This document shows positions 1-12,132 of a stretch of DNA of 64,000 nucleotides, piece after piece (within the stretch, counting starts at the first letter, position 1; every line of letters starts with the position of its first letter). The notes under the pieces are model-generated. The model saw nothing but the letters and a program-made list of their open reading frames with translations. It searched no databases and was not told where the DNA came from. Both the position numbers and the translations under genes were made by a program. Origin of the DNA: Oreocharis arfaki (Eukaryota; Chordata; Aves; Passeriformes; Paramythiidae); the NCBI GenBank assembly GCA_013398015.1, contig VZRR01014174.1:63813-127812 (forward strand). Reading direction: 5' to 3'.

Positions 1-921
1 GTCGGCTCCTTTAATGTACTGGAAGGTAGATATGGTGTAGCGATATCTTCCTTGATATTTTTATGAAATTCAAGAGGAAAGAAAAGTGAGATTCCACTTG
101 CAGATTAATCCACTTCATCAAATATTCAATTGCTCCATTATGTTTCCTTAATGTAGGTTCAATTGCTGAGATGCCCTAAGGTACACCACTGTCTCCCAAG
201 TGGGTAAAAAAGCCTTTCTGGCCCAGGTTCTTTGCCATGACAGGAGTGTGGAAGCTGTGGGTGCCCTATGGTATCCTAAACTCTAAGCACCAAAGTTTAG
301 GCAGCTGAATCAAGTTACTCAGTTCAGCACTGCAGCAGATCTCCACTGGGTACCACTCCATGGTGTAGAGCTCCATACACTTGTTCAGTTTCTCGTGGGT
401 GGGTTGGGACAGATGTGCTGTTTCATGGGTCTGGTCAGAAGCTCAAGGCTCACAAGATATGGTTGATCCAAAAGATTTCTCTGTCAGCTCTTCAGGTCCC
501 AGAATTCCCAGAGCAGGCAAAGAAGAATGGAAACACAGCTTCTTCAGACTGATGCTCTGGATTTTATGAAAGCCTGTAAAATCTGAGATGTTTTAAACCT
601 GAACTCAATGAAGTGTCACTTTTGAAATATTGGGTTTTTTTGAGAGTTTTTCAACTGTTTGTTATTAATTATTCATTTAAAAATTACTTTGATTGACCAG
701 TTCAGAGTCTGCTTTGAGGGATCAGCAATCTTCTGGCTTGTGATCTGTGTTGGGCCATGGCAGAAGTTCCAAGGGAAGGTGGAAAGGCCTGGTGATGGTT
801 ATAGAAATGTTAGAGCACAATCCCTATCTGCTGTCTTTTTAATAAACCATTTTTGAAGACAAACTTAATGTCACTTGTTTCCAAAAACGTGGAACAACAG
901 GGTAGGCTTGATTCTGTCTTT
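1..921. other. Non-coding, AT-rich, no gene seen
   Basis: No repeat, RNA gene or coding signal recognised. The open frames here (62 and 65 codons, plus strand, at 381-569 and 659-856) have no recognisable domain and no splice context that singles them out. A 19-base word at 295-313 recurs with one mismatch at 2261-2279, perhaps a trace of an old interspersed repeat. Confidence 0.6.
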
Positions 922-1041
922 ATAGAATCATAGAATCATGGCATGGTTTAGGTTGGAAGGGACCTTAAACACAATCTAGTTCCAACCCCTTTGCCACAGG
1001 CAATGCTTCCACTAAACCAGGTTACTCAAAGCCCCATCCAT
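922..1041 (-). mobile_element. CR1 LINE 3' fragment
   Basis: Starts with the reverse complement of the CR1 terminal octamers (TAGAATCATAGAATCATGG), followed by GGTTTAGGTTGGAAGGGACC and the block around CCACTAAACCAGGTTACTC. This is the last ~120 bases of a CR1 element lying on the minus strand, 5' truncated as is usual for CR1. Several substitutions from the usual sequence suggest a moderately old copy. No coding capacity. Confidence 0.9.
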
Positions 1042-1571
1042 TTATATTTTTAAAATCATTGTTTTTTCAATATTTTTGGTTTACTCAAGAAGGATAATGA
1101 AATCTGAAGGTTATAGACAGGTACTTGTATGAAAATCAGATGGTCTTAGAGTTCACTTTGAAATATGCAAACAACAGCTGGCCCAATATCAAAGGCTATA
1201 GACAAGGCAGCACATTTTTCTAATACCTCTTTAGGGAAACTTTGCCCTACACTGCTATTAGGTGCTATCATTCAGAGGCATAATTTTAGCTAACATTGTT
1301 ATGCTGATTATGGTCAGGTTCATGTTTCGATCTCAGCTGACCCTAGGGAATTAATTTCTGATTCAATTAAATGACTAGGTGACATTCAGTCTGAATTTTT
1401 GCCTGAAATTAAACTCTGAGAAAGCAGAGTTTGTCTCAAATCGCTGCCATCTACCTCCTGAACTATGCTGCAATACCTTAACGAGAACTTTATAAAGCTG
1501 GATATCTCGGTTTCCAACCTTGAGGTTGTCATTGCCACAAACTGTTCTTCGGGAGCTTGAAGGGTGACGTC
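1042..1571. other. Non-coding spacer between two CR1 copies
   Basis: AT-rich unique sequence. The minus-strand 81-codon frame at 1375-1620 runs into the antisense of the next CR1 and is not taken as a gene. Nothing else recognised. Confidence 0.55.
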
Positions 1572-1747
1572 CTAGATTGCCCAGAGAAGCTGTGGCTGCC
1601 CCATTCCTGGAAGTGTTCAAGGCCAGGAATGGATGGGGTTCAAAACAACCTGGGATAGTGGAAGGAGTCTCTGCCCATGGCAGGGACTTGGAATTGGATG
1701 TCCTTTAAGGTGACTTCCAACCCAACACATTCCATGATTCTACGATC
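1572..1747 (+). mobile_element. CR1 LINE 3' fragment
   Basis: Plus-strand CR1 end: TTGCCCAGAGAAGCTGTGG, then the GTGTTCAAGGCCAGG block, CCATGGCAGGGAC, CTTCCAACCC, and finally the tail CCATGATTCTACGAT. About 175 bases survive. It points opposite to the copy at 922-1041. Confidence 0.9.
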
Positions 1748-4477
1748 CCAAAACTGCGTTCTATCACCCTCTTATTTACTAAATGTGTGACAGGTGCTAT
1801 GACCCAAGGAGGATGAGTCTTGTATGTTTATCTGGGTTGTATCTGGGCTGCTTATAATTGATTAGTTCCAAGAGAAATCACTGGACCTGTTTGCAAAAGT
1901 TACTGCAGAAATGTAGTACAGCAAATATCACCATATAATTCTAAGGTAGTTCTAAGGTAGTTCTGCAAGTTTATTTAATGTGTTTTTTTCTTCTGGCTTA
2001 TAGCACAGGCATAATATCTCAACAATATTCAGAGAATCCAGAAAAGAAACAAAATGTTGAAATCAAAATTCCATTCAAACAATCTCGCTGGAAAAGTTAC
2101 AGCTATGACAGACAATTTTCTAAGGTGAAGAGTTACTTTTCAGAGGAAGTTGATCACAATTTCTTCTCCAGAACTCTACGGAAGTTGAATATCATATATT
2201 CAGCATCATCAGAGCATGGAGGATCCTCATTTATCATCTGGAATGGCACGAAATGCCCATGTTTGGGCAGCTGAATCAAACCCTCAGAGCCTACACTAAA
2301 ATGATTCACACTTGCATTTGTCCTCTTCATCTCCCTTTATAGTCACAGAGAGGAAAAACTGATTTCCAGGTGACAATTAAACTAAGACTGTATGTTTGGC
2401 CAGATTAACCTAATCCAAAATATTCCAGAAGCAAGAGGTAGAATAAGGATGTGTTCACCCCCAGATGCTCAAGTTAAGTTCTTTTATTCCTCACCTTCTG
2501 GACTCACAGCTGTGAAATTTTGGATACTCAGCAGTTGTCTTTGACTGAAACACCAGGAAACAGTCACACTTTTTTTTTAGTAGTTAGAACACTTCTCCTG
2601 AAGAAGGGAATGCAAGTTTAAGCTCCACATCTGAATGACTCAAATGTCCTTTTTCTCAAATGAATACTTTTGACAACTCAAATCTGCTCTCGGCTCAAAT
2701 CTGCCTCAATTCTCCAGCTCCGAATCCTGATTTCCCATCAGGATTTATTCCTAATTTTAAAATATGTATCCTGGACACTGAAATTCATGTTTTCCCTTCT
2801 GGTTTTCCATTTTTCTTCCAGTTTCTCCAATCTCCCCTGCTTTAGATAACGATGTTAGCTGTTAGTCCTCCCAGTTTCAGTACCTGATTCTCTCTATTAC
2901 AGAGAGAATCTTTATACTCCAGGTATAGATGTTGGAGTGACAGAAAAAAATAAATCTCTCTACTCAATATTCAATGCCTCAGAAAATTCAGACTGCTTAT
3001 CTGCCAAAGTAAGGAGCTACATTGTCCTCAAATTCAGGTTCCAACCACAGCCTTCATCCCTATGCTTTTTTTTGACGGCCTGTTCTGCAGAACAAGTAGC
3101 ACATTCTTGATCTATGTGTGTAACTACCCACAGCAACTTCAAAGATAAGGTAAGCACATGTTAATCCATTATTATCAGCCACAAATTTTCAAAAATCACT
3201 GCAGATGCCAAAGTGTCATGACAGCCCTAAAAAATGAGATTTCTAGTTATTTAAAACTGAAGTAATTTTTCTGGTTTTTCTTTGTCCTGTTCTTTTTTGT
3301 GCCCTAAGGGTGTTTCAGGGTTTTTACATTTTTTTTTTTCTTTACCCAGCAGCCTTAAAACTTAAAATAATAATGAGTGAAGGTAGCTCAGTGCAAGGCT
3401 GTGATTTAAATATTTCTGCTGATTTTGGTAGGTTTTGTATGAAGTCATTACCATCCTTGTGTTTCATTCCTTATTTAAAAATGAGGACAACAGCTCTTCC
3501 ATATTTTAAATGAGTTTTGTGAGATTAAGTTAATTAATGTCTGTGAGGTCATCTCTTTTAATGGAACATGGGAGGTTTTCAACAGAACTCGTGAATTACT
3601 TAGAGGGTTAAGAGCAGAATGGAGGTGTAAAATACTCATTATCATTCAAGCTCAGTGTCAGAAGTTGTTTGATTATTGCTTGTGTTATACTGAGTTACTT
3701 TGCTCTCATCTTTCCCCTGCAATTCACAGGGGTTTATGAGTTTTTTCAAGGTGTTAGGTATTAATCAGTCTGAGGAAGTTTCTCAAAATCTGACCTTGTC
3801 CCTTTCTGCCTGAACACCATTGAGTTGTCCAAACTCACGTCATCCAAGGGCGAGGAGTTACTTTCCTTCTTGCTCACTCGAAATTCCTGCAAAATAAATT
3901 GAGAGGAAGGCATAAATTTAGCTCAGTTATTCCTATTTTTATTATACATTTCCAAGCTTTAAAAAAATAAGTTAAAAGTATGTTGTTTTCAGCTGAGAAA
4001 AGTATTTAATCACAAACTGAGATTTAAACATATACTCAGCTACTCTTTATGAAATTCAGGTGCATGTTTTGCTGAGAAGGTTTTTATTTAAGCATGAACT
4101 TAAATACAAACTTATGTACAAGACCTCAGCTCAAGGCAGAGACTAAACAAATGCCTGGGTAAACACATGCCTGAATTTAGGCATATGCTTTAATTTTAAA
4201 ATGGAAATATCGTTAAGAATAAACACATTTTAAATGCATCATACCTTGGTAAAGGAGGGCTTTGGAACCTGCTTCTACCTGAAAACTGAAAGTGCTTTTC
4301 CTTCTGTTTTCTGTGGCTCAAGCCTGGCAGTTTCTGCAAGCAGTCTGTGTTACAAATGTGTGGAATAAGGACTTGTAATGAACATTTTGGCAGATCCTAG
4401 AAGATGATCCCCTAATCAATCAAGACCAGAGCTGTTTTATCACTGGCAGTTGAGCAGCTATAGTAAGAAAAAGGTGT
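1748..4477. other. Non-coding, AT-rich; one 98-codon frame of unknown meaning
   Basis: No transposon recognised. An 11-base unit TTCTAAGGTAG is repeated twice in tandem at 1939-1960. The plus-strand frame at 1978-2274 (98 codons, lysine/serine-rich) has no domain I recognise and no convincing exon boundaries, so it is probably a chance frame. Short T runs occur near 2570 and 3330. Confidence 0.55.
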
Positions 4478-4541
4478 TAATAGTGATAGTGATAGTGAGT
4501 GATAGAGATAGCAATAACAGCAACAACAATAATAATAATGA
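4478..4541. repeat. Compound microsatellite (TAGTGA / CAA / AAT)
   Basis: TAGTGA repeated three times from 4481, a degenerate GATAGAGATAG stretch, then AACAGCAACAACAATAATAATAATG. The units grade into one another, typical of a decaying simple repeat. Confidence 0.85.
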
Positions 4542-5227
4542 AAGAAATCCCACCAAATGGCAACGCAGCTTTCAGTTGATGCCATCCATTTTTATTTCAT
4601 GTGCACTATGGAAAATTCACTGATTTCCAGTCCATTAAAACACATTTCAGAGCTGTGTTGTTTGAAGTTACCTTACCTCAGAAACAGCTCTTTTCAATTA
4701 ACTCTGAAACCTCTTTCAACAGCCTTTCATAAATAGGCCAACATCAATGGCATGCTCGGAGTCAGTGTGTATCTCTAATGGAAATGCACAATGGGCCACG
4801 CTCCATGCCTCCGGGGAGAACATCTTCCATTTCAGACAGATTCGATGAGAAGTTTTGCCAGCTATTCTGGGTCTCTCACTTTTTTGTCTCAGGTTTAGCT
4901 CATAGCTGATCAATGGCTGTGCTTTTTAATTACACTGTACGGTCTGTAATGATTTGTCACTCATTGAACCTGGGTGTTCTTTTTAGGCAGCAGAGGGTAA
5001 AAGCAAGGAAGGAGAAAGAAAGTGGCATTAACCCTCTCAAAGACAAGAGGTTGGGATGTAACACCTCCTACTATTTTGCTTGGCAGCTCTTTGAATAGAA
5101 AAGAGGGGAAGCCAAAGTTAGATGCCCAGGCTTTGGGAATTTTTCAAAATCCATGACTTGCAGTGAATATTTTCTAGTTAACCTAAATGAATTAAGAGTC
5201 TAATGTATGCTCTGAAACAACACTTTA
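4542..5227. other. Non-coding, no feature seen
   Basis: Unique sequence of ordinary composition. Frames of 61-65 codons on both strands (4716-4913, 4913-5098) have no recognisable content. Confidence 0.5.
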
Positions 5228-5300
5228 TATTAATATTAATGTGTGTTATATGATAATATAATATTTATATTACATTAAAATAGTTATTTGCTATATATGT
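5228..5300. repeat. AT-rich low-complexity block
   Basis: Almost entirely A and T, built of TATTAATATTAAT and TATAATATAATATTTATATT-like words. Simple-sequence low complexity; no known element. Confidence 0.8.
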
Positions 5301-6633
5301 GGCTCACACTGGCTGGATTCTCTGGAAACATGGAGTAAACTTCTCATCCTCTTCCCCGAAGAGCAGGCTTGTAGCAACCCATGTATCAAGGAAGGTGTTT
5401 TAGCAAAGGCACAATCACACCTATGTAAATCAAACATCTTTTTTGTTGGCCGTGTCTTCTACGCTTCTGAGTAGAGCGTGGACAATGCCAGTAAGTGGCT
5501 ACCCGTGTGTTCCAGACGTATTTCACACATCTGGAAATGTGCTGAAATGCATCTGCATTACCCAGCAGAGCACAAAGCAGAAATTCCCAAGCTATAGCAG
5601 ATTGGAGCTCATAAGTCCCCACAATCCATGTCCCTCTCCTTCACCTTGTCACATCTCCCCTTCAGCAGAGGTTTGCACTTAACGATTTTAAAATAGACCC
5701 CTGGGGCTTCAAGTTCTTATGTCTGCTCCTAAATGTGATCTTCTTTTCTCCTAGAAACAGTCTTTCAACAGCCTTTTTTGGACTTGAATGTGAAGAAATG
5801 TGTGCTTAATTCTTAGCCATAGGAATACAGGTGTGCTGGGATTCTGCTGTACGTTTCTAACTGGAAATGAAACTTGGAGCAACTTCCCCTCAATAAGCTC
5901 AAAAAAGGCAGATAATCTTATATTGAAGTGCGTGACTTGTTTGGAAAAGGTGTCAGGTGTCGTGATTCACTGGCAGAGCAGGAGATTACAGCTGTTGATC
6001 TGTGGACAGGATCTCCTTCAGATCTTTGCTTCTACGAAATTCAGACCATTTTAATAAATGTCTGAGCACAGATACAGGAATCCCAATGTCAGCTTTCATT
6101 TTGGAGAGTCCTCCTCTTCACAGATCCATTATCTGATGATACAGGGTGGATATTTGCTGCTATATGCTTTGCAAATGTACTGTGTCTGCACATTCAAATG
6201 AAGCAATATCAGCTGAGTGATTTCTCTGCTCTGTATCTCTAATTTTCATTCTAATACTTTTCTCTTTCCATTTCTGAACTGTCCCAGATAATGACTGGCA
6301 AACATTAAGCCCAGTGCAATCCTAGTTTCTGACTGCACATCTAACTTTACATTCTGATGGCAATGATGGTCCTAATGGTGGATAAATCAGTGTTTCAGAT
6401 TTCATCTTGCAGCTGGATATTCCAGTGGACAATTCAATATTTTAACAATTCAGACAGTCTTCACATTAAGATCACAAAATATTACTTTTAGGATCTTTTC
6501 AAAAAATGGGCAAGGTAGAACAGTACCACAGTGGATCATCCCACTTGTCCATAGGAGACACGAGAGGGAAGGAAGAATAAGAGTCAGTTGCTTCTAAAAC
6601 TTCATTTCCAATTTCATTTTAAGTTACAGACTT
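5301..6633. other. Non-coding, no feature seen
   Basis: Frames overlap on both strands at 5386-5682 (78 and 79 codons) and one of 84 codons lies at 5800-6054. None shows a domain or splice context I can support. Confidence 0.5.
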
Positions 6634-6773
6634 TTAATTGTAATATAAATTAAGAAGAAAAAGACATAATATAAAATACATAAATACATAAATACAAATT
6701 AAGAAGACAATACATAAGGAAATGAAAGAAATATAAAATAAGATACAATGTAAATAAAAAATTTAAAATTTGG
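6634..6773. repeat. A-rich low-complexity block
   Basis: A-rich stretch containing ACATAAAT in short tandem (CATAAATACATAAATAC) and two copies of AAATTAAGAAGA about 50 bases apart. No transposon recognised. Confidence 0.8.
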
Positions 6774-8780
6774 TTCAGAACTTTATGAAGGAAAACACGA
6801 TATTCAAGATAATTTTCTTTAGTAGCACTTTTAACTGAAAGAAAGTTTTCTAAATCTAAAATTTTATTTTCGCTGTATTTCAGAATGGTTTTTAGCTGAT
6901 TTTTTCATTGTTTTCTCCCAGATTATGTTGTATGTACCTGAATGGAAGATGAGATTTTTCTATGTAGGTTAACTCCTGAATCATGATCCGTATAATGGGT
7001 TTTTTTTCCTGACCGCAGAGATTTTTCACCTCCTTCTGCATAGTAGGACAAGATATAAATGGGATGGAAAATTCTTGATTTCTTTCAATTCTTTCCCCTT
7101 CTGTCTTCCCAACTTCCAGCTCCTTCCTGTGCCCTTAGCACACAGAATGAGAGCCCAGGAGTGCCCACGGGTATAGCCACACTTCCAGGAATTGTAAGGA
7201 ACTGGTTTTCATCAGGCCAGGCTTTCCCTTCCCCGGTGAAGTGCTCTGTGTGATTTGCAAATATCTTGCCCAAAACATGGGGGACACAGATCTGCTATTA
7301 CCCAGTTTGTAAATCTCAAATACACTTAGATGCTAATCCCAGTTAAAGGGAAATGGTTTGCAGAGTGAATTCCCTGTGCTGGCTCTAGATAAGGCCTCTG
7401 AACACGCACAGAAAATGGCTGGTGCAAGTGGAGGGACCTTTGCTTTAAGGCAGAGCTTGTGGATCGCTCACCTGGACTTGGCCACATAAATCTAACCTGT
7501 GTTGTACTGCTATCCTTGGAGGGATCTGGATCTAAATAATTTCAATGAACTTTCAGATATAACATAAATAACACTCCAGTACTCACTATAATTCAGCTGC
7601 AGCCATTATGAATCAAATATATCCCTCCAGGCCATGCATTTACCCCAGAGATGGAGTTGGCCTGCAGTTGCTGGATCTGTGTTAGTCTGAATACATCAGG
7701 CTTACATGAGGGAGTGAAAATATAAGTAGTTTTGCATGTAAAAGCCTAAATAAAAGAAAAAAATATTCTGGTCGCAGGTCCTCAGTTGATTTTTTTTCCC
7801 CTTTTTTTGGTGTCCTGGCTCATGATCAAACTCTGAAATAAAAGGACAATACCTTCCATCTGAATCCCCAACCATCAAAACCAACCAAAAATCATTCAGG
7901 ACAAGGTAGCCTGCCAAAAACGCACCTAAGCTCATAGTAAATCCTAAAACCAAGCTTAAATTTTACTAATTTCTATAGAATTTAATCACAGACTTAAAAA
8001 AAGTCAAGCATGTGATTAGATGCTTTCATGAGTCATTTTCATGAGATGGATCATTAAAGTTAAGTATAGATTTCAGTCTCTAATGAAGAGAAAAAAAAAA
8101 AGTCTAATTTTATCTAAGTAGTTCCAATTATATATATGGGTTTCTGTGGTATTTCAGCCAAGATGAATATGAAAGTTTTCTGAATTGGGGTCCAAACTCT
8201 TTTTCAATTTAGGGACTAAAGATGAGATGGAATATCTCATAGTGGAACTCTGAGAAATTCCTGATTCCCATCCCATTAGTTGAATGGACTCACAGAAATG
8301 CAAATGTTGTGTTCCATGGGAAATTCTTTTAACTGCAGTTCTTGTAATTTTTAATGCACCAAAAAAAAAAAACTTGTTCAGACAGCTTCCTCATTTCAGT
8401 TTTACCCTTTTCTCATCTATTAAAGCTCACAATCTAAAGCTGTCAGGATCTCCTGTTCTGCTGAAGTCACCTAAGACAACTTTGGAACCAGTTGCTGTGT
8501 CAGTGAACATGGATATTCGTGAAGAAAGCTCAGTGTTAAAGCTGAGAGGTTTTATTCATATCCTCAGAGACAGTCATTAAACAATCTGAGCAGCCTTGAA
8601 AAATAATTATGGGTCATTTATATTGCATTCAGTTAAATTCACTGTTACTACAATTATTATGATGGCTGCTACTTCTACGACTAGTGCAGTTACTGCTACC
8701 AATGACAATGATTATAATGAAAATATAAATAAATAGAGTTTTAGATAGAAACTCTAATCCAAAACTGCAGTAAGGTCAAC
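6774..8780. other. Non-coding; short degenerate triplet stretch near its end
   Basis: No repeat family recognised through most of it. The stretch 8637-8735 has a loose three-base rhythm (TACTAC, GCTGCTACT, GTTACTGCTACC, AATGACAATGAT), which looks like an eroded trinucleotide repeat. The 98-codon plus frame at 8284-8580 and the minus frame at 7702-7953 are not recognisable proteins. Confidence 0.5.
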
Positions 8781-8962
8781 AGGCACTGGCACAGGTTCCC
8801 AGAGAAGCTTGACTGCCTCATCCCTGGAAGTGTTCAAGGCGAGGTTGAACAGGACTTGGAGCAACCTGGGACAGTGGAAGGTGTCCCTGCCCATGGCAGG
8901 GGGTGGAATGAGATGATCTTTAAGGTCTCTTCCAACCCAAACCATTCTGTGATTTTACGATT
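8781..8962 (+). mobile_element. CR1 LINE 3' fragment
   Basis: Begins at GGCACTGGCACAGGTTCCC and runs through GTGTTCAAGGCGAGG, GGAGCAACCTGGGACAGTGG, GTCCCTGCCCATGGCAGGGG, TCTTCCAACCCAAACC and the tail ATTCTGTGATTTTACGAT. A clean plus-strand CR1 3' end of ~180 bases with few apparent differences from the usual sequence. Confidence 0.93.
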
Positions 8963-9233
8963 TAGAGAAATTAAGAATTAGTGAAAAAAATACATACAAA
9001 GATCAACCTAAAGAGATAATTACAAGGGAGGGGTAGGGCATATATTCCTTAAATCAGTGGAATAGTTAACACCAAATAACGAGTTTAGATATCTAAAAAT
9101 CAGTTCTGTGAACAGTCAAGCAAAAACCCACGTCAGTACATCTCATGTATTTTAAGGTGCTGAGTTGAATCCATCTTTTTTTATTAGATCTGGATAAATA
9201 TACCAGCATTATATTCCTGGTATGCCTTTCTAC

Positions 9234-9448
9234 CTCCTGCACAGAAAGGGCAATAGACATGGAAAATGTCCTTGAAGTAGAACTGTCAGTTCCACTGTAC
9301 AAACTGTGCTTTTTCTGAGACCATCCAGGCTTTGGCCAGCAACAAGATTTTTTCATCACGAAGGAGCTCACATTTAGTTGGCAACATGTCTGCATTTCCC
9401 CATATGGTTCCTTCCAAGGTGTTGTGTCATATACAATGATGTCACATT
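9234..9448 (-). other. Possible exon of unrecognised protein (weak)
   Basis: On the minus strand a strong pyrimidine tract (CCTTTTTTCCTTCTTCCTCT) ends in AG at 9450-9449. The sequence downstream is open in one frame for the whole candidate interval, and GAG|GTAGAA at 9234/9233 could serve as donor, giving a 215-base exon. The encoded stretch begins ECDIIVYDTT and is cysteine- and tryptophan-containing. I cannot assign it to a family. It could equally be a chance splice-like pattern, and there is no partner exon I can identify in the window. Confidence 0.15.
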
Positions 9449-9479
9449 CTAGAGGAAGAAGGAAAAAAGGCCTCAAGCT

Positions 9480-9965
9480 GTTTTCTTCCTTTTTTAAAGC
9501 TTCACCGATTATGTGGTCGCTTTAAACAGCCTGCTCATCTCTAGCGTGCAGTGGGTTATCTGCTCTCCTTAATTTGAGCTTGCATGTATTCACACAGCTT
9601 TAAAAGAAAACGAACAGCATTTCTTACCAGAGATCCTGTGATTATCTACCCACATTTTCAGCCTAATGTATTTCCACTGGCTTCTGAAGTGTGAGATTTT
9701 AAAGGGTGCAGTGTAAGGGTTTACATCTTTATCCAAGCTGCTATATTTACATGCCTCGTAAACCTGTGGTGCTTAAGGCTTTCAGCAGCACCGCTTTGAT
9801 TTCATTTGTGGTTTTATAATTATTGTTTTATTCTCAGGCATATTATTCTTGGAACGACAGCTTTGTAATGTAATGGGAATGTCCAGGAACATCCTTTGTT
9901 CTCTCAGTAAAACTACTTACACACGAATATATGAGTCGCACACGATGCTTACACAGGCCGTTTCC
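9480..9965. other. Possible conserved non-coding element
   Basis: Repeat-free stretch with more CpG than the surroundings (CGATTATG, GAACGACAG, GAGTCGCACACGATG) and many AT-rich homeodomain-like words (CTTAATTTGAG, TTATAATTATTG). It reads like vertebrate conserved non-coding DNA, but this is an impression from composition only. Confidence 0.2.
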
Positions 9966-10080
9966 CAAGTCTAGATTTTCTTTTTTTTTAATGTATAAAA
10001 GATTTTATTTTATTCTTGATCATTATTCATGCACCTTTACAGTAACAAAATACCTCTTAATTTTTCACCATGAGTAAATT

Positions 10081-10168
10081 TCATAGGATTGTGGCAAGGT
10101 TTGAGTTGAAAGAGACTTGAAAGACCTTGAAACTCATCTCGTTCCTACCCCCTGCCATGGGCATTTCT
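10081..10168 (-). mobile_element. CR1 LINE 3' fragment, degenerate
   Basis: TCATAGGATTGTGGCAAGG, then GTTTGAGTTGAAAGAGACTTG, ACTCATCTCGTTCC and CCCCTGCCATGGGCA follow the order of a CR1 3' end on the minus strand. A short inserted repeat of the GAAAGAC-type word is present. Old, truncated copy. Confidence 0.75.
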
Positions 10169-11635
10169 TATTCAATGCTTGAAAATATCCTAAAAAAATC
10201 TTTTTGGAGAGGTGAATAAGAATCTTTTTGGTGAGAGTATTCAACCCATTTTAAAATCAAGCACATTTAAATTTTCCTGTATTAAGCATAGATTGTTCCA
10301 TGTCACATGTGAAATATCCCAAGTTTCTTTTTCTCTGAAATTATAGGTTACTTTTACACAGAGTCACTACTAGAAATAGAGGCACTGCTGTCTGACTGGT
10401 GGTTTCAGCTAAAGGACTACTGGTCAGACCAGCCTTGTGATCTTCAGGTCCTCCCCCTGCTGGGTACTTTCAAGAAAGTAATTATAAACCCTGTGATTTC
10501 TTTTGCCATGATTCGTTCTGCATAAGCCACATCTTTGTGCAGTTTAGCAGAGCTCTGAGATAGGATGAGTTGGATTCATAGTGCAGAGCTACAGACAGTC
10601 TGACTGTCTTTAGTCCCCTAGGAAATTAAAGGAGAAAAGAGATGGTATCTGGGTTCAATACAGATAATCCTTAAATTCTTATCAAGTAAACTGCTCTAAA
10701 TGTGACATTTCTTCTTAAAAATAGAAAATTCTTCATGCTAGCTGATTTGGAGATATTTTCACTGCAGAAGTCTACAATATGGACAGCTGAACACCGTTCC
10801 CATCCTCCATGGCTTTAAATCTCTTGCAGGTTTTTGTGCACATGATTATCAACACACATTTTTCATAATTCATTTATTACAATGACAAGGTCTTGTTAAG
10901 TAAAAGAAATGAATTTTCTGTTTAGACAGATGTTAACCTCCAGGTGTGCAAGCTTTTCTACAAGGATAGCTGCATGAATTCACCTGGAATACAAACTGCA
11001 TAGAATATTTAAGTAATATTTACATCATTGGATATATTGGTCAAACAGGAAGATACAACATGACTACACATAATCAAGAGGAGTGGAGCTCGAATTGTGG
11101 ACAAAGTGTATGGGATCTATATTTTATGTTTGTGGTGAAAATACTGATGTCCAGCATGACACTCTTGTAAGCCAAAAGAGTTAGCTCAAGAACGATCACA
11201 GTTTGTTCATAGGTTGTGCAATAAATCCACATGCTCCAACAATCCAATGAGACATTCTTTGCTCGAGACAAACCACGACAGCCCTCCTTGGCACCCAACT
11301 TGGGGCTCGGAGGGTTTGAGATGATGACAGATTTGATTCTAATGTGCAAGATCAAATTTATGACTGTTATTGCTGTTTAGCTCTCAATTGTCAGGCTGTA
11401 AGAGATATGAGACAGTAGGAGCTGCCACAGAGCATGTCAGAGCCACAGCAGTGCCAAGCATCTCTCCAGGAAGTATCCAAGGATGGCATAGATATAAAAG
11501 ATTAATCACAAAAGTACATTCTCCACTTGCATCTCCCGTCTTCTCAGCATCCAACCTGCCAACATTTACGACCACATTAAACTCCAGTCCTGCTCTTTGT
11601 CACCTCATTCTTAGCCAGATCCTCCTTGAAGTCTT
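10169..11635. other. Non-coding, no feature seen
   Basis: Unique AT-rich sequence. The 93-codon minus frame at 11074-11355 and the overlapping frames at 11370-11759 and 11384-11575 are not recognisable; the plus one runs into CR1 sequence. Confidence 0.5.
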
Positions 11636-12132
11636 GCCTCCAGCTCTGGGATCCCCAGCACAGGAAGGACATGGACCTGTTGGAGCAAGTCCGGGGGATG
11701 TCATTGAGATGATCAGAGGGATGGAGCATCTCTGCTATGAAGAAAGGGTAGGAGAATAGGGATTATTCAGCCTGGAAAAGAGAAGGCTTGGGGTGACCTA
11801 ATTAGAGCCTTCTAGTACCTGAAGGGAGCCTACAAGAAAGATGGGGAAAGACATTTTACAAGGGCCTGGGGTGATAGGATGAGGGGGAATGGCTTCAAAC
11901 TGACAGAAAGTAGGTTTAGATCAGATATCACGAAAAAATCCTTCCCTGCAAGGGTGGTGATGCCCTGGCACAGGTTACTCAGAAAATCTGTGGCTGCCTC
12001 ACCCCTAGAAGCGTTCAAGGCCAGGTTGGAGCAACCTGGGATAGTGGAAGGTGTCCTTGCCCAAGGCAGGGGTGTTGGAAATCAATGAGATTTAAGATCC
12101 CTTCCAACCCGGACTGTTCTATGATTTTATGA
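11636..12132 (+). mobile_element. CR1 LINE, ~500-base 3' copy
   Basis: One of the two longest clean CR1 copies. Plus strand: CAGCTCTGGGATCCCCAGC, AGGAAGGACATGGACCTG, TATTCAGCCTGGAAAAGAG, AGTACCTGAAGGGAGCCTAC, GGCTTCAAACTGACAGAAAG, GCCCTGGCACAGGTTACTC, GTTCAAGGCCAGGTTGGAGC, and the tail GTTCTATGATTTTATGAT. The upstream part corresponds to the end of CR1 ORF2 (the ERLRDLGLFSLEKRRL-type C-terminal region), but the frame is broken. It lies tail-to-tail with the minus-strand copy at 12988-13146. Confidence 0.95.

Larger units (their letters stand above)
8963..10080. other. Non-coding; holds a possible minus-strand exon and a possible conserved block
   Basis: No transposon recognised between the flanking CR1 copies. 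The 127-codon minus frame at 9093-9476 and the stretch 9480-9965 are described separately. Confidence 0.5.
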
